64,000 nucleotides of DNA from JADJDM01 sp044352985 (GTDB lineage Bacteria > Bacteroidota > Bacteroidia > B-17B0 > Aurantibacillaceae). Positions within the stretch are counted from its first letter, which is position 1. The number at the start of each line of letters is the position of its first letter. The notes under the pieces were generated by a model, which did not search any database, was not told where the DNA came from, and saw nothing but the letters and a program-made list of their open reading frames with translations. The position numbers and the translations under genes were made by a program. Of this stretch, positions 9,380-17,689 are shown one piece after another. The stretch is from NCBI GenBank assembly GCA_044352985.1, contig JBILCU010000011.1, positions 1 through 64,000 of the forward strand, in the 5' to 3' direction.

Positions 9380-9769
9380 ATGGCAACTGAAAAAATTATT
9401 GCGTTGATTGATGATGATGAGGATATTCTGAATTTCCTGAATTATAATCTAGTTAAAAAAGGATATAAAGTGATTTTATTTAGTGATTGTAATCAAATTC
9501 TTGATTCATTAAAACATTTTAAACCTAATCTTATTATTTCTGATTGGATGTTGCCGGGTAAACAAGGAATTGATTTATTAGTAGAGATAAGAAAAGATGA
9601 AGAATTAAGATCAACTCCTTTTGTGATGATTACATGCAATAATTCATATATGGATATTTCAAAAGCATTTAATAAAGGCATCAATGATTATTTTGTAAAG
9701 CCGTTTAAAATAGCTGATTTTTTATCAAGGGTTGATCACCTTTCAAAATTAACTTCTGGTAAAGATTAA
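9380..9769 (+). CDS. Single-domain response regulator (CheY-like)
   Basis: 129-residue stand-alone receiver domain with all canonical residues: acidic cluster D11-D13, phospho-acceptor D55 (LIISDWMLPG), switch T85 (VMITCN) and K107 (DYFVKPF). There is no output domain, so it should work by protein-protein contact, as CheY or a phosphorelay intermediate does. No kinase gene lies nearby. It stands alone between a terminator and a separate promoter, and its intact active site contrasts with the degenerate receiver at 4942-5616. Confidence 0.9.
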   Translation: MATEKIIALIDDDEDILNFLNYNLVKKGYKVILFSDCNQILDSLKHFKPNLIISDWMLPGKQGIDLLVEIRKDEELRSTPFVMITCNNSYMDISKAFNKGINDYFVKPFKIADFLSRVDHLSKLTSGKD

Positions 9770-9784
9770 TGATTTATTAATCTT

Positions 9785-9816
9785 TTTGTGCAAATCCCAT
9801 AACAGATGTATTGTTG
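9785..9816 (+). promoter_or_regulatory. Candidate promoter for the metallophosphoesterase operon
   Basis: TTTG (9785-9788), a 20-bp spacer, then TATTGTTG (9809-9816), seven of eight matches to a TAnnTTTG -7 element, with the ATG at 9834. Confidence 0.45.
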
Positions 9817-9833
9817 TTTTGTAAAAAAAAACA

Positions 9834-10652
9834 ATGCAACCCAAACGCGAATTAGACTTAGTAATCATCAGCGATGTTCATCTTGGAACTTACGGCTGTC
9901 ATGCAAAAGAACTTTTGCATTACCTAAAAACTATTCAACCTAAAACCTTAGTTCTTAATGGAGATATTATTGACATGTGGAATTTTAGTAAAAATTATTT
10001 TCCAAATTCACACATGGAGGTTTTACGCTATTTGATGAAGCTTGCAATGGAAGATACCGAAGTGTATTACATTACTGGTAATCACGATGAAATGTTGCGT
10101 AAATACAGTGAATTAAAACTTGGTAATTTTCATATAGCTGATAAATTGATATTAAACCTTGATGGTAAGCAGGCATGGATTTTTCATGGCGATGTGTTTG
10201 ACTCAACCACAAAAGGTTATGCAAAATTATTGGCGAAATTAGGTGGTAAGGGTTATGATTTATTAATCTTAATAAATCGATTTGTAAACTGGTGTTTAGA
10301 GTTAGTGGGTAGTGATAAAATGAGTTTCTCTAAAAAGGTAAAAGAAAGTGTAAAAAAAGCTGTTTCTTTTATTTCAAACTTTGAGCAAACAGCTGCTGAG
10401 TTAGCTATTGAAAAAAATTATGAATATGTAATTTGCGGTCATATACATGTGCCTCAAATGCGTGAAGTAAGTAATGATAAAGGTAAAGTGATGTATTTAA
10501 ATAGTGGCGATTGGGTAGAGAACCTAACTGCTTTAGAATATAATAATGGTGACTGGGAACTATTTTATTACGATAAAAATTATTTGGATTTAATTTATCC
10601 GGTCGAAAATTCAGTTAAACAAGATTTAAAATATCAGATACTTTATAGTTAA
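9834..10652 (+). CDS. Metallophosphoesterase, UDP-2,3-diacylglucosamine diphosphatase (LpxH)-like
   Basis: 272-residue calcineurin-like phosphoesterase with the full metal-binding motif set: D14-x-H16 (IISDVHLG), GDIID with D44, GNHD at 82-85, H118 (FHGD) and GHIHVP with H203/H205. Sequence and length fit the LpxH-like branch, which hydrolyses UDP-2,3-diacylglucosamine in lipid A synthesis, but many Bacteroidota carry several relatives with unproven substrates. No signal peptide, so probably cytosolic or at the inner leaflet. The stop overlaps the start of the next gene (TAATG), indicating translational coupling with the glycosyltransferase. That context suits a role in processing a nucleotide-linked or lipid-linked sugar. 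Confidence 0.82.
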   Translation: MQPKRELDLVIISDVHLGTYGCHAKELLHYLKTIQPKTLVLNGDIIDMWNFSKNYFPNSHMEVLRYLMKLAMEDTEVYYITGNHDEMLRKYSELKLGNFHIADKLILNLDGKQAWIFHGDVFDSTTKGYAKLLAKLGGKGYDLLILINRFVNWCLELVGSDKMSFSKKVKESVKKAVSFISNFEQTAAELAIEKNYEYVICGHIHVPQMREVSNDKGKVMYLNSGDWVENLTALEYNNGDWELFYYDKNYLDLIYPVENSVKQDLKYQILYS

Positions 10653-11695
10653 TGCTTAAAATTTTATATGCTGTTCAAGGTACTGGTAATGGTCACATTA
10701 CGCGTGCAATTGAACTTATTCCTTGTTTTAAAAAACATGGTGAGGTGGATGTTTTAGTTAGCGGTATTCAATCTGATATTGAATTGCCTTTTAAAGTAAC
10801 TTATCGCTTTAAAGGTTTATCTTTTATTTTTGGCAAAAAGGGCGGAGTCGATATCTGGAAGACCTACCAAAAAATGAATACAGTGAATTTATTTAAGGAG
10901 ATCAAACAATTACCGGTAAAAAAATACGATTTAATTATTAGTGATTTCGAACCTGTTTCTTCTTGGGCTTGTTTAAAAGCTAAAATTAATTGTATTGGAT
11001 TAAGTAATCAAGCTGCTACTTTGCACCCGCTTGCTCCAAAACCCAAAAAAACTGATGTTATTGGTAAACTAGTTTTAGTTAAATACGCACCGTGTAATTA
11101 TCAATACGGATTTCACTTCAAATCTTTAGATCAAAATGTATTTACACCTATTATTCGTAAAGAACTAAGAGAAGCAAAAACAACTAGTGAAGGGCATTAT
11201 ACCGTTTATTTACCTGCATATGATAATGAACGTATTATAAAATATCTTAGTGTTTTTAAGCAGGTTAAATGGCAGGTATTCTCAAAACATACAACAAAAA
11301 AAATTAAGAAAAAGAACATTAACATTTACCCCATTGAGAATAAATTGTTTTTAAAGTCATTACTTTCATGTGAAGGTGTATTGTGTAATTCAGGTTTTGG
11401 AACTACTAGCGAAGCATTATTTCTACATAAAAAATTATTGGTTATTCCAATGAAAAAACAATACGAACAGTATTGTAATGCTGCTATGCTAAAAAGCATG
11501 GGAGTACCTGTTATGAAAAAATTGAATTCGGAAAATACTAGTGTTTTAAAAGAATGGTTGCAAACCGATAATAGGGTAGAAGTAGATTATAAAGATAATG
11601 CACAGGAAATAGCCGATTTAATTGTAAAGAATCACGCTACCTCAAAACATGTAAATACCACTCACGAATCGCAACATTACTCGATCTTTCAATAA
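10652..11695 (+). CDS. Glycosyltransferase, GT28/MurG-like fold (MJ1255-type family)
   Basis: 347-residue protein beginning LKILYAVQGTGNGHITRA, the glycine-rich N-terminal motif of GT-B enzymes of the MurG/GT28 type. A C-terminal nucleotide-sugar region contains SCEGVLCNSGFGTTSEAL and KKLLVIPMKKQYEQYCNA. Related proteins are usually annotated as glycosyltransferase or UDP-glucuronosyltransferase-like, and donor and acceptor are unknown. It overlaps the preceding phosphoesterase by one base and is followed 5 bp later by the GH1 gene, so the three are probably one operon. Confidence 0.8.
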   Translation: MLKILYAVQGTGNGHITRAIELIPCFKKHGEVDVLVSGIQSDIELPFKVTYRFKGLSFIFGKKGGVDIWKTYQKMNTVNLFKEIKQLPVKKYDLIISDFEPVSSWACLKAKINCIGLSNQAATLHPLAPKPKKTDVIGKLVLVKYAPCNYQYGFHFKSLDQNVFTPIIRKELREAKTTSEGHYTVYLPAYDNERIIKYLSVFKQVKWQVFSKHTTKKIKKKNINIYPIENKLFLKSLLSCEGVLCNSGFGTTSEALFLHKKLLVIPMKKQYEQYCNAAMLKSMGVPVMKKLNSENTSVLKEWLQTDNRVEVDYKDNAQEIADLIVKNHATSKHVNTTHESQHYSIFQ

Positions 11696-11700
11696 TAGTT

Positions 11701-13032
11701 ATGCATTGTAAATTATTTGGAGATGACTTCATCTTCGGTGTTTCATCATCAGCTGCACAAATTGAGGGAGCACATTTAACCGATGGAAGAGGTTTATCTA
11801 TTTGGGATGTTTTCTCAACAAAAAAGAAAAAGATTTTAAATGGTGATACACCTTTTACAGCCACTGATTTTTATCATCGCTACAAAGAAGACATTCTGCT
11901 GATTAAGGAAATGGGTTTTAAACAATTTCGTTTTTCTATTTCCTGGCCTCGTATATTGCCAGATGGGACAGGAGAAATTAACCAAAAAGGTATTTTGTTT
12001 TATCACGATGTTATTAATGAATGCATTAAGAATGGCATAGAGCCGTGGGTAACTTTATATCATTGGGATTTGCCACAGGCTTTAGAAGATAAAGGTGGTT
12101 GGACAAATCGCGAAATAACAAATTGGTTCAAAAATTACGTTGAAATTTGCGTAAATGAATATCATGAAAAAGTAAAACATTGGATGGTTTTAAACGAACC
12201 AATGGTATTTACAGGTGCAGGTTATTTTTTAGGGGCTCATGCTCCTGGCCGTAAAGGAATTTCGAATTTTGCAGCTGCTATTCATTATGCAGTACTATGT
12301 CAGGCAATTGGTTTTAAAGCCATTAAATCAAAGGATAAAGAAGCGAAAGTAGGAACTACTTTTTCATGTTCTTATGTTACGCCCTATTCAAATTCATTAA
12401 AAGACATTAATGCAGCAAATCGTGTAAACACATTATTAAATCGTATTTTCATAGAGCCTTCATTAGGTTTAGGTTATCCTGATAAAGATCTGCCTGTTTT
12501 AAAAAAAATAAACAACTTCATTTTACCTGGTGATGAACAATTAATGGGAGTGAATTTTGACTTTGTAGGCATACAAGTTTACACACGTGAGGTTGTTAAA
12601 CACAATTGGCTTACACCTTATGTAAAAGCAAAAATTGTTCCGGCAGATAAACGTAAGGTCTACAGAACCCTTATGGATTGGGAAGTTCATCCTGAATCCA
12701 TTTATCAAATGATAAAATTATTTTCATCGTACTCTTCCGTTAAAGAAATTTATATAACAGAAAATGGCGCCTCTTTTCCTGATGAATTAGAAGGGATATC
12801 GGTGCACGATAATGAACGTAAAAACTTTTTCGAATCGTATTTAAAACAAGTGCTGCGTGCTAAAAAAGAAGGAATGAATGTTAAAGGATATTTTGTATGG
12901 TCCTTAACCGATAACTTTGAATGGGCCGAAGGTTATCGTCAGCGATTTGGTTTGGTATATATTGACTATGTCACTCAAAAACGAATAATTAAAAATTCCG
13001 GAAAATGGTTTAAGGGTTTTTTACAATCCTAA
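11701..13032 (+). CDS. Glycoside hydrolase family 1 beta-glucosidase
   Basis: 443-residue GH1 TIM barrel of normal length. Acid/base Glu E166 (VLNEP), nucleophile E354 (YITENG), the QIEGA and HWDLPQAL motifs and the C-terminal FVWSLTDNFEWAEGY signature are present. No signal peptide, so cytoplasmic. It should cleave beta-linked glucose or related sugars from oligosaccharides, aglycones or glycolipids. The third gene of a tight operon with a phosphoesterase and a glycosyltransferase, it may act in glycolipid turnover rather than in catabolism. The 3' third of this gene exists as a broken copy at 23119-23694. Its stop lies 7 bp from the convergent peroxidase gene, with no clear terminator between. 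Confidence 0.93.
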   Translation: MHCKLFGDDFIFGVSSSAAQIEGAHLTDGRGLSIWDVFSTKKKKILNGDTPFTATDFYHRYKEDILLIKEMGFKQFRFSISWPRILPDGTGEINQKGILFYHDVINECIKNGIEPWVTLYHWDLPQALEDKGGWTNREITNWFKNYVEICVNEYHEKVKHWMVLNEPMVFTGAGYFLGAHAPGRKGISNFAAAIHYAVLCQAIGFKAIKSKDKEAKVGTTFSCSYVTPYSNSLKDINAANRVNTLLNRIFIEPSLGLGYPDKDLPVLKKINNFILPGDEQLMGVNFDFVGIQVYTREVVKHNWLTPYVKAKIVPADKRKVYRTLMDWEVHPESIYQMIKLFSSYSSVKEIYITENGASFPDELEGISVHDNERKNFFESYLKQVLRAKKEGMNVKGYFVWSLTDNFEWAEGYRQRFGLVYIDYVTQKRIIKNSGKWFKGFLQS

Positions 13033-13039
13033 TGATGCT

Positions 13040-14944
13040 TTAGTATTCCCCGCCAATTTTACGCTTATTCCAATTGGGTTGGTTTTTAAATTTAGGAAGT
13101 ATGTTGGGCTTGGTTGTAATTCCTGATGTATCTGTCAATGCATTCATAAATGCTATTACATCTTTCATTTCTTTATTAGTTAATTTTAATTCATCAAAGG
13201 GAAGGGTTTGATGTTCTAAAACAATTCCAATTCCTTTTCCCCCACCTTTATTATAAAAGTCCATTACATCTTCTAAATTTTTGTAACTGCCGTTATGCAT
13301 ATATGGAAATGTAAGCTTACTGTTTCTAACGGTTGGGGTTTTAAATGCATATTGGTTATAAAAAACTTTTTCTTTTAATAATGCAGCACCTCTTCCCTCA
13401 TCAGTATCAATTTTAGGTTTTTTTACATATGGGTTTTCAGGAACACCTAAAACCTCACTCTCTGAATCTTTATAATCAGGAGGAACAGTTCCATTAAATA
13501 TAGGGGCAAAATGACAGGTTCCGCAAACTGCTTTACCCATAAAAATATTAAAACCATGTATTACATCTTTATTAATTTTAGTTGTCTCACCCCTGATGTA
13601 TTTATCAAATTCAGAATCCATGCCGGTTAAACTTGCCACATAAACTGATAAAGCCATCTGTATATAAACTCCACTAATTTTATTTTCTTTAAGTTCAAAT
13701 GCGCTTTTAAATAAGTTGATGTATTCTTCACTTTGATTTAATTTTTCAAGCAGTTCAATCATGCTTGAATTAAATTCGTCTTTAGATGTTAATACATGTT
13801 CCATCTGATCTACAAAAGTTCTTGCCCTCATATCATGAAACAGTCGTTCGGTGTATACCGAATTGATTAATGTAGGTGAGTTTCTTTTTAAAAAGCCTAT
13901 TTTGCCACTTGCAATACTTTTTGGCAATTGATCAGTAAATGCTTTGTCAGGATTATGGCAACTTGCGCAAGCACGATCATTATTGGAAGATAAAATTGGG
14001 TCGAAAAAAAGTAATTTCCCTAATTCTTTTGTTTTGTTAGTATTAAATTTGTCGGGTACTTGTATGTAATAGGATGAGTTTATGAAATCTTCAGCAAATA
14101 AATTTTCCGAATTATAATTAAATGCTAATTTTTGCTGATATACTTCTTCTGGTAATTCTATCTCTAGCTTACGGTGTGCCCATAAAATATTTTTATATAA
14201 CGGATTTAAATAATTTTTTAAAAAATAAAACCTGTCAAGTTTTTCAAAATTATTGTTTTGTTTTAAATAATTAATTGCTTGTAATAAATCTGATTGAATA
14301 TGTTTTGCAAGCGCACTATCTTTTGCTATAATAGTTTTATGATAAATATTGAGGTCTTCTTGCAAAGTAATTAATACATCTGTTGCGTCTTGTATAGCAT
14401 TTGCTGAGCCTGGTGTATCGTATCCTGTTAGGCCTAATGTGAACAATCTTATTAATTCTATTCTCGCACCTTCAAAAACGTCCCTATCGTATAATTTAAT
14501 TGGTGTGTACTCTTTAAATTTATTTTTTAAGTAAGTAACCTGTTGAGTGATTTCTTCTTTAGTGTATTCGTCTGAAAAAATTAAATCATCTAATTGTTGT
14601 AATCCTCTAGCCGCTATGATATTGCTACCAAAACTGTTCTCCTCTATTTTAGGAAGTGGGGCAGCATTGATTTCTTCTTTAATAAATACAGGATCTTTTT
14701 GAATGGCTAGGTATTCCCATTGCTTATAATATTTTCTAAGTTTAAGATAACTTTTTTGAATTTCTTGTTTCGGTTTATTATCTATAATGGCTAATTCTAA
14801 TTCATTTATGCTTTCTTTTAGTGATGCATATCGTTGAAGATAATTCTCAGTAATTAAGTCAATGCTGTTTTTTTCATTTTTATGTATTGATAATAAAAAC
14901 AATGCTAAACATGAACCTAGTATAACTAAAATTGTTTTTTTCAT
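13040..14944 (-). CDS. Di-heme cytochrome c peroxidase (CcpA/MauG family) with extra N-terminal helical domain
   Basis: 634 residues. An N-terminal hydrophobic segment (ILVILGSCLALFLLS) acts as signal or anchor and sends it to the periplasm. Residues about 25-290 form a helical region (GSNIIAARGLQQLDDLIFSDE) that may resemble imelysin/EfeO-type domains, a weak call. Residues about 300-630 are the di-heme peroxidase core, with CASCH at 326-330 and CGTCH at 474-478, plus the GKLLFFDPILSSN and FHDMRARTFVDQMEHV motifs. Typical bacterial peroxidases are about 330 residues, so this is a long form. It could reduce peroxide or oxidise a protein or small-molecule substrate. It stands alone on the minus strand. 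Confidence 0.85.
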   Translation of the reverse strand: MKKTILVILGSCLALFLLSIHKNEKNSIDLITENYLQRYASLKESINELELAIIDNKPKQEIQKSYLKLRKYYKQWEYLAIQKDPVFIKEEINAAPLPKIEENSFGSNIIAARGLQQLDDLIFSDEYTKEEITQQVTYLKNKFKEYTPIKLYDRDVFEGARIELIRLFTLGLTGYDTPGSANAIQDATDVLITLQEDLNIYHKTIIAKDSALAKHIQSDLLQAINYLKQNNNFEKLDRFYFLKNYLNPLYKNILWAHRKLEIELPEEVYQQKLAFNYNSENLFAEDFINSSYYIQVPDKFNTNKTKELGKLLFFDPILSSNNDRACASCHNPDKAFTDQLPKSIASGKIGFLKRNSPTLINSVYTERLFHDMRARTFVDQMEHVLTSKDEFNSSMIELLEKLNQSEEYINLFKSAFELKENKISGVYIQMALSVYVASLTGMDSEFDKYIRGETTKINKDVIHGFNIFMGKAVCGTCHFAPIFNGTVPPDYKDSESEVLGVPENPYVKKPKIDTDEGRGAALLKEKVFYNQYAFKTPTVRNSKLTFPYMHNGSYKNLEDVMDFYNKGGGKGIGIVLEHQTLPFDELKLTNKEMKDVIAFMNALTDTSGITTKPNILPKFKNQPNWNKRKIGGEY

Positions 14945-15062
14945 TTAATATGTAGTGTAAAAGAAATTTGTTCAAGGTATATTCAAAAAACATCAATAGA
15001 TGTGAAGTTTGAACTGAGTTTAATTGACTGAATATTTACTGTGTTAGTTAATCACATAATGC

Positions 15063-15098
15063 AAAAAGAGGCTGTCTTCCGAAAGACAACCTCTTTTT
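15063..15098 (-). terminator. Rho-independent terminator for the PhoX-like gene
   Basis: Inverted repeat whose single mismatch on the plus strand becomes a G-U pair in minus-strand RNA. The loop is UCGG and a T run follows on the minus strand. It lies just past the stop of the 15114-16973 gene. Confidence 0.85.
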
Positions 15099-15113
15099 GT
15101 AATTGGTCACAAA

Positions 15114-16973
15114 TTATTCAACAATAAATTTAATTGTTTTTCCATCTGTGTTTTGAATAAAATAGATGCCAGGTGTAAGTTCTGATACATCAACAGATTT
15201 TACATCGCGAGCAACACGAATTCTTTTTCCTGTAATATCGTAAATTGCGATATCTTGAGATTTACTTAAATTTAATTCGCGTGAAGTCGGATTAGGGTAA
15301 ACACCAAATACATTTTCTGTTTTAGTGTTTTGCAATAATCCTACAGTTGCACCACTAAATCCACTAATTGCAAAAGTGTGTGAATTATTAAATGGAGCTG
15401 TATTTGTTGAACTTGGATGTTGTGAATTAACAAGCATTGTTTGATTATCAATCATTATTGCACCTGTGATTTCTGCACCTGGAGAACAAGCTGTAATTCT
15501 AATTAAATTATTAAATGTTGGGTTAGCAATTGACATATCTAACAAATAAGTTTCGCAATTTGTTTTAGTAAAACCACCAGGCATACGATTCCAAGTTAAT
15601 CCATTTAAATCTTCTTGAATAATCATGTATGTTTTAGTGCCAATTGTCATAAAATCAAGGCCATCAGGGTTTGATAAATGAATTGAAGGATAAGTTGAAG
15701 TACTTTGAGACGCAGAGGCGGTTGCTAATGGGCCACCTTCAATGTATGAACGAACAGTATTTGTAGCTGGATTTAATTCAATTACACGTCCGTAATAATC
15801 TGCGAATTTCCCAAGGCGAACTGAGTCTGCAGCTTGTGCATCAGTTCCAGGGAATGCGGTACCATTTTTAATTTGAAAACGTATTTTGTAACCTTCTACT
15901 AATGTAGGTGAAACAACACCATTTAATGAATTTCCTGAATTAAAACTAAATGCATCTCTTCCGGTTTCTGTTATGTATACTTTACCATTATAATATTGAC
16001 CCCATTCTAAACGATTGAACATCGTTGCTCCACGGCGAATAGCAACTTTATTTAATTCAACTAAGGTATCTAAGTTATTTTCAATTGCAATCCAAGAAGT
16101 TGGCGCGTCATGTTTATAAACGTATAATTGACCAGCTGTGAAATCATTTGCTATAGTAGCAACAAATTTTGATAATATTCCAGGCGACCCATCTTCAAAT
16201 AAAAATACCGTTTTGTTATCAGGCATCACCACGCCACCTTCATAACCTGCACGTCCCCAATTGTATTGTTTACGAACAGCTTTTGCAGTTGTAGGATCAA
16301 CTTCTACCATCCAGTTTAAGTTTTGGTATTTTTTTAAAGTTCTTCCGTTAAAGCCTGGAAAACCTGCTGGTGCAGTAGTGCCGATAATAAAATCACTTGT
16401 ATCTCTTATTCCATCACCATTTGCGTAAATACCTGAATTACTTGTTTGCATCCACTCTTCTGCAGTCCACAATCTGCCATTTGCAGCAGTTATTCCACCG
16501 CAGTTCATACCTGTTTCTCCTACAGTATTAACAAAATCTACGTTAAAAAATTTACCTGATCTTCCATCAGCTAAAGTTTGATCTACAACCATTAAACTAT
16601 CATTAGCACTGTTACGACGTAATTTAAACATCGTCATGCCACCACCATCACCAATTTTGTCATTTTTAGAAACCATTTCGTGATTTACAACTGCCCAACC
16701 AATATCTCCACTGTTTGAATTATCACGAGCAAAACCAATGAAGTCATGCCATTGTTTAGCTAGTGAAGTTCCAGCAACTGAATTATATGTTGCAGTTGTT
16801 TGAACAGTATCTTGCCCTCCAATAAAAATATTTTGAAATTTTAAAGGTGACTTTGGCATCCAAACTGTTTGTACAGACCAAGCAGTATCTATGTTAACCG
16901 GGAACGGAAGTTGAGCTTTTGCAACCGTTAACGATGCTGCACAAGCCAATGTTGCGTAAAATTTTGTTTTCAT
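15114..16973 (-). CDS. PhoX-like secreted phosphatase family protein (DUF839) with T9SS tail
   Basis: 619 residues with signal peptide MKTKFYATLACAASLTVAKAQ. The body resembles PhoX/DUF839 beta-propeller proteins: WAVVNHEM (97-99 NHE), MNCGGITAANGRLWTAEEW (acidic pair at 172-173), GYEGGVVMPDNKTVFLFEDG and AGQLYVYKHD. PhoX enzymes are calcium- and iron-dependent alkaline phosphatases. Most are exported by Tat, whereas this one has a Sec-type signal and a type A T9SS sorting domain (GVYPNPTSRELNL ... LTPGIYFIQN), which points to surface or extracellular delivery. I cannot confirm all metal ligands by eye, so activity is inferred from family. Transcribed alone, with its own terminator. Confidence 0.8.
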   Translation of the reverse strand: MKTKFYATLACAASLTVAKAQLPFPVNIDTAWSVQTVWMPKSPLKFQNIFIGGQDTVQTTATYNSVAGTSLAKQWHDFIGFARDNSNSGDIGWAVVNHEMVSKNDKIGDGGGMTMFKLRRNSANDSLMVVDQTLADGRSGKFFNVDFVNTVGETGMNCGGITAANGRLWTAEEWMQTSNSGIYANGDGIRDTSDFIIGTTAPAGFPGFNGRTLKKYQNLNWMVEVDPTTAKAVRKQYNWGRAGYEGGVVMPDNKTVFLFEDGSPGILSKFVATIANDFTAGQLYVYKHDAPTSWIAIENNLDTLVELNKVAIRRGATMFNRLEWGQYYNGKVYITETGRDAFSFNSGNSLNGVVSPTLVEGYKIRFQIKNGTAFPGTDAQAADSVRLGKFADYYGRVIELNPATNTVRSYIEGGPLATASASQSTSTYPSIHLSNPDGLDFMTIGTKTYMIIQEDLNGLTWNRMPGGFTKTNCETYLLDMSIANPTFNNLIRITACSPGAEITGAIMIDNQTMLVNSQHPSSTNTAPFNNSHTFAISGFSGATVGLLQNTKTENVFGVYPNPTSRELNLSKSQDIAIYDITGKRIRVARDVKSVDVSELTPGIYFIQNTDGKTIKFIVE

Positions 16974-17143
16974 TTAATTTGTTTTAAAATTATGACACAA
17001 AGTAAATTATTCAATCTTTTTAGCGCCTTATCCAAAACTTAAGTAACAATTAAGTTTATATAATAAATTATGAGTTTATGTTAAATTTTATAAGCTAAAT
17101 ATTTACATAACTAAAAATAAATTTTACTTTACACATTAGTAGT

Positions 17144-17689
17144 TTATTCTATAAAACATCCAATGGCTTTAGTTTGTTTAACTTTAATTGATAATCCGTT
17201 TAGATATTCATTTAAAGCATTTAATAAATCATGTTCCGTAGCATTTTTTCTTTTTTTTCCGGGGGCAAAAGCCCAGTTGTCTATTCTTCCTTTATAAACG
17301 ATATTATTTGAATTATCTGCTAGTACAACTTCCGGGGTAATTTGTGCTCCAAATTGATTGCTAATAGTATAAGTGCTATCCACAATTAATGGAAATTTTA
17401 TATCATATTGACTTCTATAATTTGAGATTGTCTCTTGTTTAAATGATGTTCCTGAAATTACACCCATAAAATCAATTCCCTTGTATTGATAATCGTTATA
17501 TAATTTGTTTATTACAGGCACATAAGAAATACATAAAGGGCACTCAGGTGAAAGAAATAAAAAAGTAGTAGCTTTTGTTTTTATCTGTGCTTGCGAGTAT
17601 TGGAATAAATAAATGAAAGAGAGTAAAATTGAAATCTTAATCCTTGTATTATTTAAAGTTGGATTTTTCAAGAGAAATTTTTTCATCAT
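17144..17689 (-). CDS. Redoxin / thioredoxin-like protein with CxxC (secreted)
   Basis: A thioredoxin-fold protein of about 181 residues. After a signal peptide (KISILLSFIYLFQYSQAQ) comes FLFLSPECPLC, giving a C-P-L-C motif where thioredoxins have WCGPC. The rest fits AhpC/TSA-like redoxins (GIDFMGVISG, FPLIVDSTYTISNQFGAQITPEVVL with the cis-Pro region TPEV). I prefer a start at the MM pair (17689 or 17686) over 17719 because it gives a better signal peptide. The start overlaps the 3' end of the upstream copper monooxygenase gene by about 40 bp, so the two are translationally linked. A role in supplying reductant, copper or disulfide exchange to that enzyme is plausible but inferred. Confidence 0.8.
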   Translation of the reverse strand: MMKKFLLKNPTLNNTRIKISILLSFIYLFQYSQAQIKTKATTFLFLSPECPLCISYVPVINKLYNDYQYKGIDFMGVISGTSFKQETISNYRSQYDIKFPLIVDSTYTISNQFGAQITPEVVLADNSNNIVYKGRIDNWAFAPGKKRKNATEHDLLNALNEYLNGLSIKVKQTKAIGCFIE

